Part shown: positions 41,598-52,800 of the stretch, piece after piece
Numbering within the stretch: the first letter of the stretch is position 1
Layout of the letters: each line of letters begins with the position of its first letter
NCBI GenBank assembly: GCA_026315105.1
Contig: CM048746.1
Location: 566,539,440 to 566,603,439, forward strand
Length of the DNA stretch: 64,000 nt
Reading direction: 5' to 3'
From: Locusta migratoria
Lineage: Eukaryota; Arthropoda; Insecta; Orthoptera; Acrididae
Program-made: the position numbers and the translations under genes
The notes under the pieces: generated by a model
Told to the model about the DNA's origin: nothing
Databases searched by the model: none
Seen by the model: only the letters and a program-made list of their open reading frames with translations

Positions 41598-44119
41598 CCT
41601 TTAAAATCATGACATATTGATAAAAATCATAACATTCGCTTCTTCGATACCTATCGCTCAGACCTATCGTTTCTATATGAAACACTATCCGATATATATC
41701 GATCGCACTGCCACTTCATTCGGTGTACACGGCTCCTAGGACATCAGGTCTATGATTCTTGCATGATTTGTCTCATTCTAATTTCATGTATTCTTTCGAC
41801 GAATGCTGGGATATGTGAACCTTAGAGAAGCACTAGGATTTCAAGAAGAAAGTTATTTACTACCGTATGTGGAAAAAAAAGTTCTAATCATGCGCCATTC
41901 AGGCGGGATAACGTCAATTCAACAAACATCTGACGTCTGTTTCAATAAATCCGGTTGAATTGTATGACGCTTCATTCGGTAAAATTTTACGACGCTTCTC
42001 GCCGGGCTCCAGTTCTTATGTTGGCAACAGATGAACAATGAAGTGTAGAATTGCGTTAATATTTTTCACGGGGTACAGAATAAGTGTTATTGCTGCTCGT
42101 TTCAATTGCATCTACATTAATACTGTACATGGCTCTATGGTTGACATGTTCTTGTATGTACCCTTGCCCGTTGAAAAAAAAATAATTTTTGTTTTAATTG
42201 AAGTTGCCACGAAAAAACATTTATTGGTCATCTGAGTTGCCATCATTACCATCAGTGCCAACATAACCACTGCAGCAAGCCGAGAAGCGTCGTACAATTT
42301 AACAAACAAAATAAATTAGCTTTGGATGTATAATAAATTTTATAATGGCTTATATAAGTGACTATAGAATCATTAAACATTTACACATCCTATTTTTTTT
42401 AAGAAACTATTTTTCAAACTTCCAAAATATCTACTCACATTTTTGATTCTTCACCTTTGAAAAGGGAAAAAAAAGTAATTCTTTCCTTTGTAAGACTTCA
42501 TTATGCATTATTTTTTATTTCATAAAAATGAAATAGTTGGTAATAGAGTGAAGAAAGTTTCTTATTATCTTTTAGAGCATCTAAACAACATATCTCAAAA
42601 TGTTTCATAAAAAATTCTTTTAAGAGGATAAGGGGGTATTAAAAAATTCTTAAAATTTAAAATAAAAACCCAAATGAAGTTTTTATTTCTTAAATTTTAC
42701 TGTAATATTGTCATTTGAGATCCATCACAGAAGGCTTTATCTTCATCACTGGCTGTGATAGGGTAGTAATTCTTTTTAAATACATATACTTGAGTTGACA
42801 GATTATTTGGGTTCGAGATTCGATTCGGGTTCGGGATTCAGCGCATTATATTTAAGATTCGGTATTCGGATTCTATTCGGTAAAAATGGGATTCGACCCA
42901 TCCCTACTGAAAATACTTCCTAACACCTAAATTAATATGTGATGTTTACTAATATCTCTTCTCCAGAAATGATGTTCTTTTCAGTGCCCTTCTGCATTTC
43001 ATATCTCCTCTGCTCTGGCCATCATACACCATTTTATTTCCCAAATAACAGAGTTCATCTACTGCTTTTATTGTCTTGTTTCCTAATCTAATTTCTTCAG
43101 CATCATGTGTTTTAATCTGACTGCACTCCATTTCTCTTGTTTTGCTGCTGTTAATGTTCATCTTGTACCTTGTACCCTTTAAACACAGACAGTCCATTCC
43201 GGAAATTCAGCTGCTATTCCTCTGGGTCCTTTATTGTCTGAAATAAGTAGAATGTCATCAGAAATGGCTGAGTTTTTATTTTTTCTCCATAAACTTTAAT
43301 TTGCTTTACAAATTTCGCCTTGTTTTCCCTCACAGCAATCTCGATGTGCAGAATAAGTAACACATGGGAAGGGTACAACACTGTCTTACTCCCTTCCTAA
43401 CCACTGTATCCAATTCATGCTCTGTGATTCTCAAACTTATCTGGTTTCAATATAAATTCTGTATAACTCTTCATTCTCTTTATTGTAACCTTGCTACCTT
43501 CATGAATTTGGAAGAATTTATTTCAGGCAGTGCTCCTACTTAACTACTAAAGCTATGAATGTAAGTTTGCCTTTCCTTAACCTATCTTCTATGATAAGCC
43601 TTATGGTCAGCTTTTCTTTTGGCATTCCAACTTTCTCCCCTGAAGTCAGAATCTACCATTTTTTCCATTCTACTGTAAATAATGATTTGTGTTTGTATTC
43701 TGCAACCATGTTCTGTAATATTTACATCTGTCTGGAATGGCTTCCTTTGGAATTAGAATTACAGCATTCCTTATAAAGCCTAATGGTATTTAGCCTGTCT
43801 CATACATCTTTCACACAAGGTAGAATAGTTTCACCACAGATGGCTCTCCTAAGGATATCAACAGTTCAGAGGGAATGTTATGTACTTCAGGGACCTTGTT
43901 TTGATTTAGGTCCTTCAGTTTTATGTTTCATTATTCTTGCAGTATCACATCTCGTATCTCATCTCCATTTACTTTGCCTTCCCTTTCTACAACACTGCCT
44001 TTAAAGTTCATTTCCCATAAATAAACTCACTCTATATTTCTTCCACCTTTCAGCTTGCCCCTTTACTGCTTTGTAGTGGTTTTCCAAGTGAGCTCTTGAT
44101 ATTCACACAGCAGCTTTTA

Positions 44120-45386
44120 CGAGGGTAAGTCAATTATTATCTGCAATTTAGTTATATTTTTGTTTATGTTGGTAGTACTGTCGTTTTAGGTTGGTGACGC
44201 AAGCTTTGTTTATTTGTTGTTATATCTTTGCAATTTTCAAGCTGCTACATTAGTTTCATTGTCGCTGCCATGCTGTTAATCATGGCTGCTCCGCTGTCTA
44301 TTTGCACCAAACAAGAGCAACGTTCAGTGATACTTTTTTGTGGGCGGAAGGCGTATCAGGAGCCGAAATTCATAGAAGACTTTCAGTACAGTACAGGAGC
44401 AGGGTTTTGCCACAATGAAGTGTGTACAATTGGATTGAAAAATTCCAAAATGGTCGCACGAGTGTTAAGCACGATGAAGGAGCCGGACGACCGTTTACCG
44501 CCACAAATGAAGAAACCATTCAGCGATCACGTAAAATGATTCTCTTAGACAGACGATTAACTATTGATGAAGTGGCTCATCATCTTCAAATTAGTCATGG
44601 TTCTGCCTATGAAATTATTCACAGCAGACTTGGGTTTCGTAAAGTTTGTGCAGGATGGGACCCAAAACATCTCACACAGTTGCATAAGCAAATGCGCCTC
44701 GACATCTGCAAAAAACATTTGGATCGCTACGGTAATGAAGGGGACAACTTCTTAGACGGAATCATTACTGGTGACAAAACATGGATCCATCATTACAAGC
44801 TGGAGAGTAAATGGCAGAGTATGGAATGGAAACATCCAAATTCGCTGTGCAAGAAAAAGTTCAAGACCCAACCGTCCACAGGAAAACTGGTGCTGACGGT
44901 TTTTTGGGATGCATGAGGTCCTGTACTGGAACATTATGGTGAAAGGGGCACAACAATAAACAGTGTATGTTACAGTGAGATGCTTACTGACAGGCTAAAG
45001 CCTGCAATTCGAAGCAAACACCTAGGATTGCTGTCAGAAGGTGTTGTTTGTTGCACGACGATGCCCGTCCACATACTGCTGTCTACACTGCTGAAACACT
45101 CCAGAAACTCAAATTCAAAGTACTGGATCATCCTCCATATAGTCCAACCCTTGCCCCTTCTGACTATCACATGTTTGGTCCACTCAAACAGGCATTAAGG
45201 GGCCGTTGATTTGACTCGGACGAAGCAGTGAAGGAAGCGGTGCATTCCTGGCTTGCAGCTCAACCGAAAACCTTCTTTTATCAGGGCATAAGGAAGCTTG
45301 TAGAGCGATGGATGAAGTGCATTGAAAATCAAGGAGACTATGTCGAAAAATGATGTTCTTTGCGGATAATAACTGACTTACCCTTG
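44120..45386 (+). mobile_element. mariner element (1267 bp) inserted at TA in L-A copy 3
   Basis: Terminal inverted repeats of about 27 bp (left CGAGGGTAAGTCAATTATTA; right end is its near reverse complement) flanked by TA (44118-44119 and 45387-45388). L-A sequence resumes on the right in register. Length and TA target are those of mariner. Confidence 0.92.
44228..45352 (+). pseudogene. mariner transposase (inactive)
   Basis: The N-terminal HTH part is frame-shifted (EQRSVILFC..KAYQE, then the frame 44422-44916). Recognisable: RLTIDEVAHHLQISHGSAYE, IITGDKTWIHHYKLESKWQS (first catalytic Asp) and KLVLTVFWDA then a stop. Further on, LLHDDARPH-like second Asp text lies in a shifted frame. The third site reads PYSPTLAPSDYHMFG, with Thr where mariner has the catalytic Asp (SPDLAPSD), and another stop follows at GR*F. 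Several lesions, including loss of a catalytic residue, rule out activity. The end QGDYVEK is the normal C-terminus. Confidence 0.9.
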
Positions 45387-45490
45387 TATCATCTCCAAAC
45401 ATATGTTTTATTTTCCTGTAGGCAGTATTTATCTTTCCCCTATCTATATGTTGTTCTACAAACTTGCTTGCAAGTCATTCTATTAATAGG

Positions 45491-45960
45491 TGATTCTTTG
45501 TTTAAAAAAAAGTTATTGTGCAAACTGCAAGACTAATGTACAACCTGGAATTCGATCACATCAGCTGAATAAACATTTTAAAAATCTATTGCATACAAAA
45601 ACAATCATGGCCAAAAACAGAGCAGAAGGTGCCGGTAACTACAAAAGTGTTCTAATACATGTGGGCACAAGCTCCATCCGTGGCTACAGTGAAGAAGAAA
45701 TAGTGAGTGAAACACGAAACCCGATCAGATCGGTGAAATCTGTGTACACGTCCTCAAAACTGTTAATTAGTGGCATTATTCACAAAAGATCAGAGAGTGA
45801 TACTTACATAGAAAGAAGAGTGTGAACTATTGCTGGTGTGCTGCCTGACCTTCAGTTGAATGACTTCCAACATAGGCAGTGTAATAGTTCTATTTTGTAT
45901 ATGCTTGGTAATTCACCAGTCTATGAAAACCAAGCTGACAGCACTTCTTTATGAATGATG
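45491..45960 (+). pseudogene. LINE ORF1 fragment with SGNH/esterase-like domain
   Basis: KSVLIHVGTSSIRGYSEEEIV, then SVKSVYTSSKLLISGIIHKR and, after a stop, TIAGVLPDLQLNDF. CR1-like LINE ORF1 proteins carry an SGNH hydrolase whose block reads VIHVGTND(L/I)R; here TND has become TSS, removing the Asn/Asp of that block. Role in the family: RNP assembly and possibly membrane association. The front of ORF1 (nucleophile Ser block) is absent, displaced where L-A copy 3 adjoins. Confidence 0.6.
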
Positions 45961-46319
45961 ACTACTTAACTTATAAGTTTTCCTTTCTATTTCAATTTAT
46001 CAAAATCTTGAGATAATGAGGTCCAGCAATAGTTGTGCCTCCAAATATTATCAATTGATTTCCAGATAATCTTTCATTTACCTATGCACTTTATAGATTA
46101 AATAAATCATTTATACTTTAAACTTCATATTTATTACTGTTCAAGAAGTTAATATCTCCATAAGTACATAGTTAATTGATGCACATAACATGACAGATAA
46201 CAGACAGGGAATGGAATACAAAATCAAAAAATGGCAAAGCAACCATCATGACACACAAATTATTCCATAGAATACTAAATTTCTTTGGCTGAGTAGACTA
46301 ATATCTGAGGTCACTTGTT

Positions 46320-46366
46320 GCTGCCACCACCTCCAGAATCTGAAACAAACAGATTCTGGCGGCAGC
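46320..46366. other. Short hairpin
   Basis: Arms 46333-46342 and 46350-46359 are perfect 10-bp reverse complements around a 7-nt loop. GCTGCC/GGCAGC (46320-46325, 46361-46366) can extend the stem across an asymmetric bulge. Confidence 0.7.
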
Positions 46367-46404
46367 TACTGCTCCTATCATGCCTAATTAATTTACTAAA
46401 AATA

Positions 46405-46775
46405 CATAAAAAATAGATGAAGTACACTTACCAGGCGAAGGGGCACAGGCAGTGATAGCAACAAATAAACACACAGACACACACACACACACAAACACAA
46501 GCTTTCACAGCCTAGCTGCTTCGTCAGGCAGAAGGGAAGGAGAGGAAAAAGGAAATGATGAGGGTTTTAAGGGAGTGGGTAAGGAGTCATTCCAATCCCG
46601 GGACAGGAAAGACTTACCTTGGGGGGAAAAAAGGAGGGTAAACAAATACACACACACCCACACATTTACACAGACGCAAGTACACTTAGGCAGACATACT
46701 GTAGAACTGTAGAAAGCAAAGACGTTCTGGTAAGGGTACTTCATCTATTTTTTACGTATATTTTTCCTGTTAGGA
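46405..46775. repeat. Solo PLE tail (type 2) with inverted ends
   Basis: Minus-orientation PLE tail module including a hammerhead-like motif (46498-46531). The left end (AAAAAATAGATGAAGTACAC) recurs inverted at the right end (about 46728-46757), so the unit is bounded by about 28-bp inverted repeats, the tail's own 3' terminus used twice. It is inserted in the Jockey/CR1-like LINE. Confidence 0.75.
46498..46531 (-). ncRNA. Hammerhead-like motif, PLE copy at 46.5 kb
   Basis: Minus strand: CTGACGA (46521-46527), an extra A, GCAGC-TAG-GCTGT hairpin, GAAA and GCTT. Stem I can form as TGC/GTG with two G-U pairs. Core bases are intact. Confidence 0.55.
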
Positions 46776-47130
46776 ATTTTTCCTCTATAATATTCATATC
46801 ATAAATTTGAATTCAATAATTTACTAAATAAATTGATATTTGGGTATCTCAAGGTATTGAAGAAGTGGGGAAAAGTGGCTTGTACCACTACAAGTGTGAC
46901 AATCTTGGAGTAATATTCATTGATCCAAATAAGTTCCTAAGTCATAAATGCCTGGGAAAAGATTAGGCTCCAGGAACTTAAGTAAAATGTTTATGGATGT
47001 GTGCAACATTGTAAAAAACAAGGGAGACTGATACATTCATAAGGGGTGGGGGGGGGAGAGACAAATCAAATGTAGATCTACAAACAGAAAATGAAAAGTG
47101 TAAGTATCAAAGGAAGGACTCATATCAGCA
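46776..47130. other. Unassigned sequence between PLE tail and LINE endonuclease
   Basis: No clear coding; by position probably part of the Jockey/CR1-like LINE between ORF1 and APE. A G run lies at 47046-47057. Confidence 0.4.
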
Positions 47131-47509
47131 CGTAGTCAACAATAAAAATGCTCTACTGGTGCACTGGAACATCGAAGGATTAGTATCTGAACAACCCAGC
47201 ATTAAATATCATAAAACAGATTAACTTAAAATTCTACTTTCAGAATGTGTTACTATCAAAGTAATCTGTCTAAATGAACATTAGGTAATGGAATATTGTA
47301 TAAATGTTTTAAACAGTATTAATAATTTTAATGTTGCTACCATCTTCTGTAGGAATATATCTTGTGGAGGCTCCTGAACTCTTGTTGATCCTTTGTTAAG
47401 TTATAAAGTACGGAAAATTGTTTAAACAAAGAGAACATGTTTGAGAGTTGCTGTGTAGAGTTAAATAATCTAAACACACAGATTATAGCAATTTATAAAT
47501 TCCCCAACA

Positions 47510-50500
47510 CCATGAACCACAGACATTGCCGAGGGGGGGGTTGCTTGCATGCCTCTATGATACAGATAGCTGTACCGTAGGTGCAACCACAGCGGAGGGG
47601 TATCTGTGGAGGGGTCAGACAAATGTGTGGTTCCTGAAGAGGGGCAGCAGTCTTTTCAGTAATTACAGGGGCAACAGTCTGGATGGTTGACTGAGCTGGC
47701 CTTGTAACATCAGCTAATGGCTTTGCCATGTAGTTACTGCGAACGGCTGAAATCAAGGGAAAACTATAGTCGGTACTTTTCCCGAGGACATGCAGTTCTA
47801 CTGTATGAATATATGATGATGGCATCTTCTTGGGTAAAATATTCCAGAGGTAAAATAGTCCCCCATTCGGATCTCCGGGCGGGGACTACTCAGGAGGATG
47901 CCCTCATGAAGAAAAACAAGACAGGTATTCTACAGATCAGAGTGTGGAATGTTCTAACCCTTAATCACGAAGGTAAATTAGAAAATCTGAAAAGAGAAAT
48001 GGATAGGTTAAAGTTAGATATTGTAGGGATTAGTGAAGTTTGTGGCAGGATGAACAGGAGTTCTGGTCAGGTGAGTACAGGGTTATAAATACAAAATCAG
48101 TTGGTGGTAACGCAGGAGTAGGTCTAATAATGAATAATAAAATAAGAATGCAGGTAAGTTACTATGAGCAGTGTAGTGAACGCATTATCATAGTAAAGAT
48201 AGACACAAAAATCAACACCGACTACAGTAGTACAAGTGTATATGCCAACTAGCTCTGCCGATGATGATGATATCGAACAAATGTATGAGGAGATAAAAGA
48301 AATTATTCAGAAAATTAAGGGACTGGGAAAAAGTAATGAAAGATGAAATCGCTTGGTAGAATTCTGTGCAGAGCACAATTTAATGATCACCAACACTTGG
48401 TTTAAACATCATGAAAAAAAGGCTGTATACGTGGAAGAGACCAGGAGACACTGGACAGTACCAGATTGACTTTATAATGGTACAGAATAGATTTAGGAAC
48501 CAGGTTTTAAATTGTAAGGCATATCCAGGAGCAGATATAGACTCTGGCCATAACTTATTGGTTATGAACTGCAGATTAAAACTCAAGAGACTGGAAAAAG
48601 GTAGAAAAGTTAGGAGATGGAACCTGGACAAATCGAGGAAACCAGAGGTGGTGGAGGGTTTCAGAGGGAGCATTAGGCAAGGGTTGGCTGAAACGGGGAA
48701 AAGTAATACAGTAGAAGAAGAATGGGTAGCTCTGAGAGATAGGGTAGTGAAGGCAGCAGAGGATCATATAGGCAGAAGGACAAGGCCTAATATAAATCCC
48801 TGGATAACAAAGCATATACTGAACTTAATTGATGAGAGGAGAAAATATAAAAATTCAACAAATGAAGAAGGCAAAAGGGAGTACAGGAGTCTGAAAAATG
48901 AGGTTGACAGGAAGTGCAGACTGGCTAAGCAGAAGAAGACCGTAGAAGAATGTATAAATAGGGGAAAGATAGATACCACATACAGGAAAATAAATGAGAC
49001 ATTTGGAGACAAGAAAAGTAGTGGTATGAATATCAAGAACTCAGATGGAAAACCAGTACTAAACATAGATGGGAAACTGAAAGGTGGAAGGAATAAATAG
49101 AATGCCTGTACAAAGGAAATGAACTTGAATGCAGTATTCTAGAAATGGAAGATGATGTAGAGGAGGATGAGAAAGGAGATACTATTACTGCGAGAAGAAT
49201 TTAACAGAGCACTAAAGATTTGAGTAGAAACAAGGCCCCTGGAATAGATGACATCCCATCTGAACTGCTAATATCGTTAGGAGAGTCAGTCATGAAGAAA
49301 TTGTTCTACCTAGTACGCAAGATAAGACAGGGGAAATACCCTCCGACTCAAGAAGAATATAGTAATTCCAATTCCAAAGAAAGCAAGTGCAGACAAATGC
49401 GAAAATTACAGAACTCTCAGTTTAATAAGTCATGGTTGCAAAATACTGACATGAATAATTTACAGACAAATGAAAAAACTGGTGGAATCCGAACTTGGGG
49501 AACATCAGTTTGGATTTAGGAGAAATTTTGGAACATGGAGGCAATACTCACATTGCAACTTATCTCAGAATATAAGCTAAGGAAAGGCAAACCTACGTTT
49601 TTAGGATTTGTAGATTTGGCGAAAGCTTTTGACAATGTTGACTGGAATACACTCTTTCAAATTCTGAAGATAGCAGGGGTAAAATATAGGGCACGAAGAG
49701 TTATACTCAACTTTATACAAAAACCAAACAGTGGTTATTAGAGTTGAAGGGCATGAAAGGGAAGCAGAGGTTGGGAAGGGAATAAGACAGGGTTGTAGCC
49801 TTTTGCCATTGTTGTTCAATCTGTACATTGAGCAAGCAGTGATGGAATGCAAGGAGAAATTTGGAGAGGGAATTAAAGTTTAGGGAGAAGAAATAAAAAC
49901 TTTGCAGTTTGCCGATGATATAGTAATCCTGTCAGAGACCGCAAAGGATCTGGAAGAGCAATTGAATGGAATGGACAATATCTTGAAAAGAGGCTATAAG
50001 ATGAACATCAACAAGAGCAAAACAAGGATAATGGAACGTAGCGTCAGAAAATCAGGTGATGCTGAAGGAATTAAATTTGATAATGAGGCAATAAAAGTAG
50101 TAGACAAGTCTTGTTACTTGGGTAGCAAGGTAACTTCTGATAGCCAAAGTAAAGGAGATATAAAATGCAAAATGGCCATGGGAAGAAAAGCATTTCTGAA
50201 GAAGCGAAACTTGTTGACATCCAATATTAGTTTAAATGTTAGGAAGTCCTTTCTGAAGGCATTTGTCTGGAGTGTAGCATTGTATGGAAGTGAAGCGTGG
50301 ACAATAAGGAGTTCAGACCAGAAGATAATAGAAGCTTTTGAAATGTGGTGCTACAGACGAATGATGAGAATTAGATGGGAAATCACATAACTAATGAGGA
50401 GGTGCTCAACAGAATTGGGGAGAAAAGGAATATCTGGTGTATTCTGACTAAGAGAAGGGATAGGTTGGTGGGACAAATCCTGAGACATCAAGGAATCGTC

Positions 50501-50688
50501 AACTTATCATTAGAAGGAAGTGTGTGGGGTAAAAAATTGTAGAGGGAGACAGAGGAACGAATACAGTAAGCAGATTCAAAGGGATGTAGGTTGCCAAAAG
50601 TATTCTCAGATGAAGGGACTTGCATAGGACAGGTTAGCGTGGAGAGCTGCATCAAACCAGTCTGCGGACTGAAGACAACAACAACAAC
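47510..50688 (+). mobile_element. LINE family L-A, copy 5, full length
   Basis: Starts CCATGAACCACAGACATTGC like copy 4 and ends GGACTGAAGACAACAACAACAAC. About 3.18 kb. It is inserted in the APE region of the Jockey/CR1-like LINE: the host codons before and after join to read YKFPNT/CRIPG. The duplication is blurred by the AAC tail (AACAC on both sides). Confidence 0.9.
47717..50390 (+). pseudogene. L-A endonuclease-RT protein, copy 5 (interrupted)
   Basis: APE start LQIRVWNVLTLNHEGKLENL and GISEV (R to V context), frame break near 48055; linker and SGHNLLVMNCRLKLKRLEKG (family SDHN; here SGH, losing the Asp). WITKHILNLIDERRKYKNS, then a frame change; NKAPGIDDIPSELLISLGES (49220), FVDLAKAFDNVDWN (49605; motif A with E to A) and IRQGCSLLPLLFNLYIEQAV (49780). 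A stop (TAG) lies at about 49880, then LQFADDIVILSETAKDLEEQ (49902, motif C) with an open C-terminus to 50390 and a further frame change in the tail. RT core boxes are readable but split over at least four frames. Confidence 0.9.
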
Positions 50689-51579
50689 ACATGTAGAATT
50701 CCTGGATATACCACAACAAAAGTGTTTTTAACTAAACTCCAATGTTTATTAGAAAAACTCCAGAAAGAAAGTATGAAAAAAATCATGATTGCAGCAGATT
50801 TCAATATCTGTAACATGCATTGATAACATTATTAGAAATTATCCATTTCAAAATGAAAATCAGTATTGGTTAGGCTTAGAAAGTTTTGATCATACAGCTC
50901 TTTTTATTAAGCAATTCTGATAAACCTGGGGCTTTAGAAATGTATATAAAAAGAAATTTCAGCAAAAGTAACAGATTCTTTTCGCAGTAAACTTAGTGCT
51001 ATAAGTTGGCCTGTAGACAACTACTGTTCGTGCAACACAAACTATAAAAATTTCCTAAGTTGTTTCCTAAATGCATTCGAGGAATCTTTTCCTCCCAGAA
51101 ATTTTCAAAAGAAAGGAAGCAGTAAATTGAAGTGGATTACAGCAAGAATAAAAATCTCTAGTGTTTGAAAAAGACAGCTTCCAATGAACTAAAATCAAAC
51201 AGAAATCCTGATTTTGTAAAATATGTTAAACACTATAAAGCTATATTCAGGAAAGTTGTACTGGCTGCTAAAGAAAATGACAAATAACACTTTCATCCTA
51301 TAACATAAAAATAAGACCAAAGCAGTGTGGTCAGTTGTCCAATGAGAATAAGGAGCTAAAATCAATTGCCAAGAGATACAGAAAATTAGATCTGATAATG
51401 ATATTGTAGTAAACCCTGTTCAAATGTCAAACTATTTCAATAAATATTTTTTTAAATGTTACAAGATCAGATATAGATATGGCAGCTCATTAAAACAATA
51501 CTAATCTCATAAATTTGGAAAACAATGAGAGATAACTATTCAAACAATTTGAAAGAATCATCCACAGATATGTGGAAAA

Positions 51580-52185
51580 AGAAATGATGTCATTAAAAAA
51601 CAAAAACTCATCTGGCTAGGATGAAATCACCACACCTGTTAAAAAATGTGTGTGTGGTCTTATTTCACAACCACTGTCAATTATTATAAATTAATCCTTT
51701 GAACAGGGATGTTTTCCAGATAATTTGAAGTATGCCAAGATAAAGCCACTATTCAAAAAGGGATCAACTGAAGATATGGGAAATTACTGCCTTATCTCTC
51801 TGCTACCAATCTTTGCTAAATTGTTTGAAAAAGTTTGCAGCTTCAGAAATTTCTTACTCAAAATGACATAATTTTTAAAAACCAGTTTGTATTTCAACCA
51901 GGAAAAAAGCACTGTAAATGCCATCAATGACTTTACCCAAAAGATATGCTCCACATTAGCTAAAGGCAGAAAGATTACAGGGATTTTCTGTGATTCGACT
52001 AAAGCCTTCAATTCAGTGAACCACTCCTTACTTTTACACAAACTACAGATGTATGGAATTCAGGATACTGATCTGAAATTGTTCAACTCCTACCTCACGG
52101 ATAGAAAACAAAGAGTAATTGTTACTTTAAACTCAATAAATTACTCCTCAGAATGGGAGTTGTTACAAGCCTAAACAAAGTTTTG
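51580..52185 (+). pseudogene. Jockey/CR1-like LINE reverse transcriptase, N-terminal half
   Basis: Readable in shifting frames: SLKNKNSSG.DEITTPV, LKYAKIKPLFKKGSTEDMGNY (motif 1-2), LISLLPIFAKLFEKV, ITGIFCDSTKAFNSVNHSLLLHKL (motif A; family LDLSKAFD) and FNSYLTDRKQRVIVTLN. It stops before the YADD box, where the next fragment begins on the opposite strand. The Asp pair of motif A is disturbed (D to N). Confidence 0.75.
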
Positions 52186-52189
52186 GTTG

Positions 52190-52800
52190 TAGTATACATC
52201 AGGGAGATGTACATGAGCGGGCCCGAATAGAGGTTCCAGAGGCCAAGATTTGAGGTTGGAAAGAAGTGAATAAATGCTTGGACCATCATTGCAGGAGTTG
52301 GGTGACCATGTCTGGGAAAATGTAATTTGGATGCTTCCATAAACTATGAACATGTGCAATATAATTCACAAGCAGTTAGTAGCACCAGATCCACAATGTA
52401 GGGACCCCAGCATTAATAAGTAAGCTATTCACCAGACTTATCTGGAAAGCTCCTAATGCTAATTGAACCACAGATAGGAGTATTGGGTATGGCTCCGGAA
52501 TGGTACGTGTGCTGCGGAACTGTATGCCAGACTCCCATAGTCAAGACAGAACTGTATTAGTGCTTTATTACAATGCCGACAGAAGTGCAAGATGCAAGTC
52601 TTGTTGGCTGAAAACTGGAAGCCCTGGGTTAGCGTCCATGATTGCACCTCACGTATGGCCCCCTGCAGCTGCCACTCAGCAACACTAAAAGCAGTGGAGC
52701 AAAACGGACACATTTCTTGACAACCAAGGTCACTGGAGCTTACACCTTTCATTTTTTTGTGTGTGGAGATGGTTAAAAGGTGAAGTGTACAAAAAAAAGC
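52190..52800 (-). pseudogene. I/R1-type LINE fragment (post-YADD RT)
   Basis: The minus strand reads AEWQLQGAIREVQSWTLTQGF, then FSANKTCILHFCRH and LDYGSLAYSSAAHVPF. These are the blocks after the RT catalytic box in I/R1/Jockey LINEs (family: RQLQ.AI..I..WA..NGF.FS..KT..MHF and LDYGS..YGSA). Neither end is preserved, and it abuts the Jockey/CR1-like RT head-on. A related lineage to the 6-kb LINE is possible. Confidence 0.72.

Larger units (their letters stand above)
38156..42906. mobile_element. hAT-type DNA transposon, non-autonomous, carrying L-A copy 4
   Basis: Ends TAGGTTTGTGTCC (left) and, inverted, TAGGGATGGGTCG (right): imperfect hAT-like terminal inverted repeats. The 8-bp duplication CTGAAAAT is at 38148-38155 and 42907-42914, the hAT length, and the host LINE reads on across it. 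Both subterminal regions are packed with CGAATC/GATTCG words. Without the nested LINE it would be about 1.6 kb; no transposase was found, so it is non-autonomous. Confidence 0.85.
36660..45490 (-). mobile_element. LINE family L-A, copy 3, broken into four pieces
   Basis: Minus-strand pieces at 36660-36784 (3' end with GGTCTTCACTCAGAAGACTG), 37855-38147, 42907-44119 and 45387-45490. Together they read as consecutive segments of the L-A sequence (compare copy 2): C-terminal GHILRH region, KMNINSSKTREMEC block (43090-43160), RT and linker. The gaps are filled by 36785-37854 (unidentified), a hAT (38156-42906) and a mariner (44120-45386). It is 5' truncated at about 45490, in the linker before RT. 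Confidence 0.8.
45491..52190 (+). mobile_element. Jockey/CR1-like LINE remnant, split by a PLE tail and L-A copy 5
   Basis: Plus-strand pieces in the expected order: an ORF1 part with an esterase-like domain (45491-45960), an APE start (about 47130-47500) that resumes after the L-A insertion (50689-51200, KKIMIAADFNI), and RT (51580-52185). Intervening pieces are a PLE tail (46405-46775) and L-A copy 5 (47510-50688). Stops are frequent. The right end merges with an I-type fragment at 52190. Confidence 0.7.
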
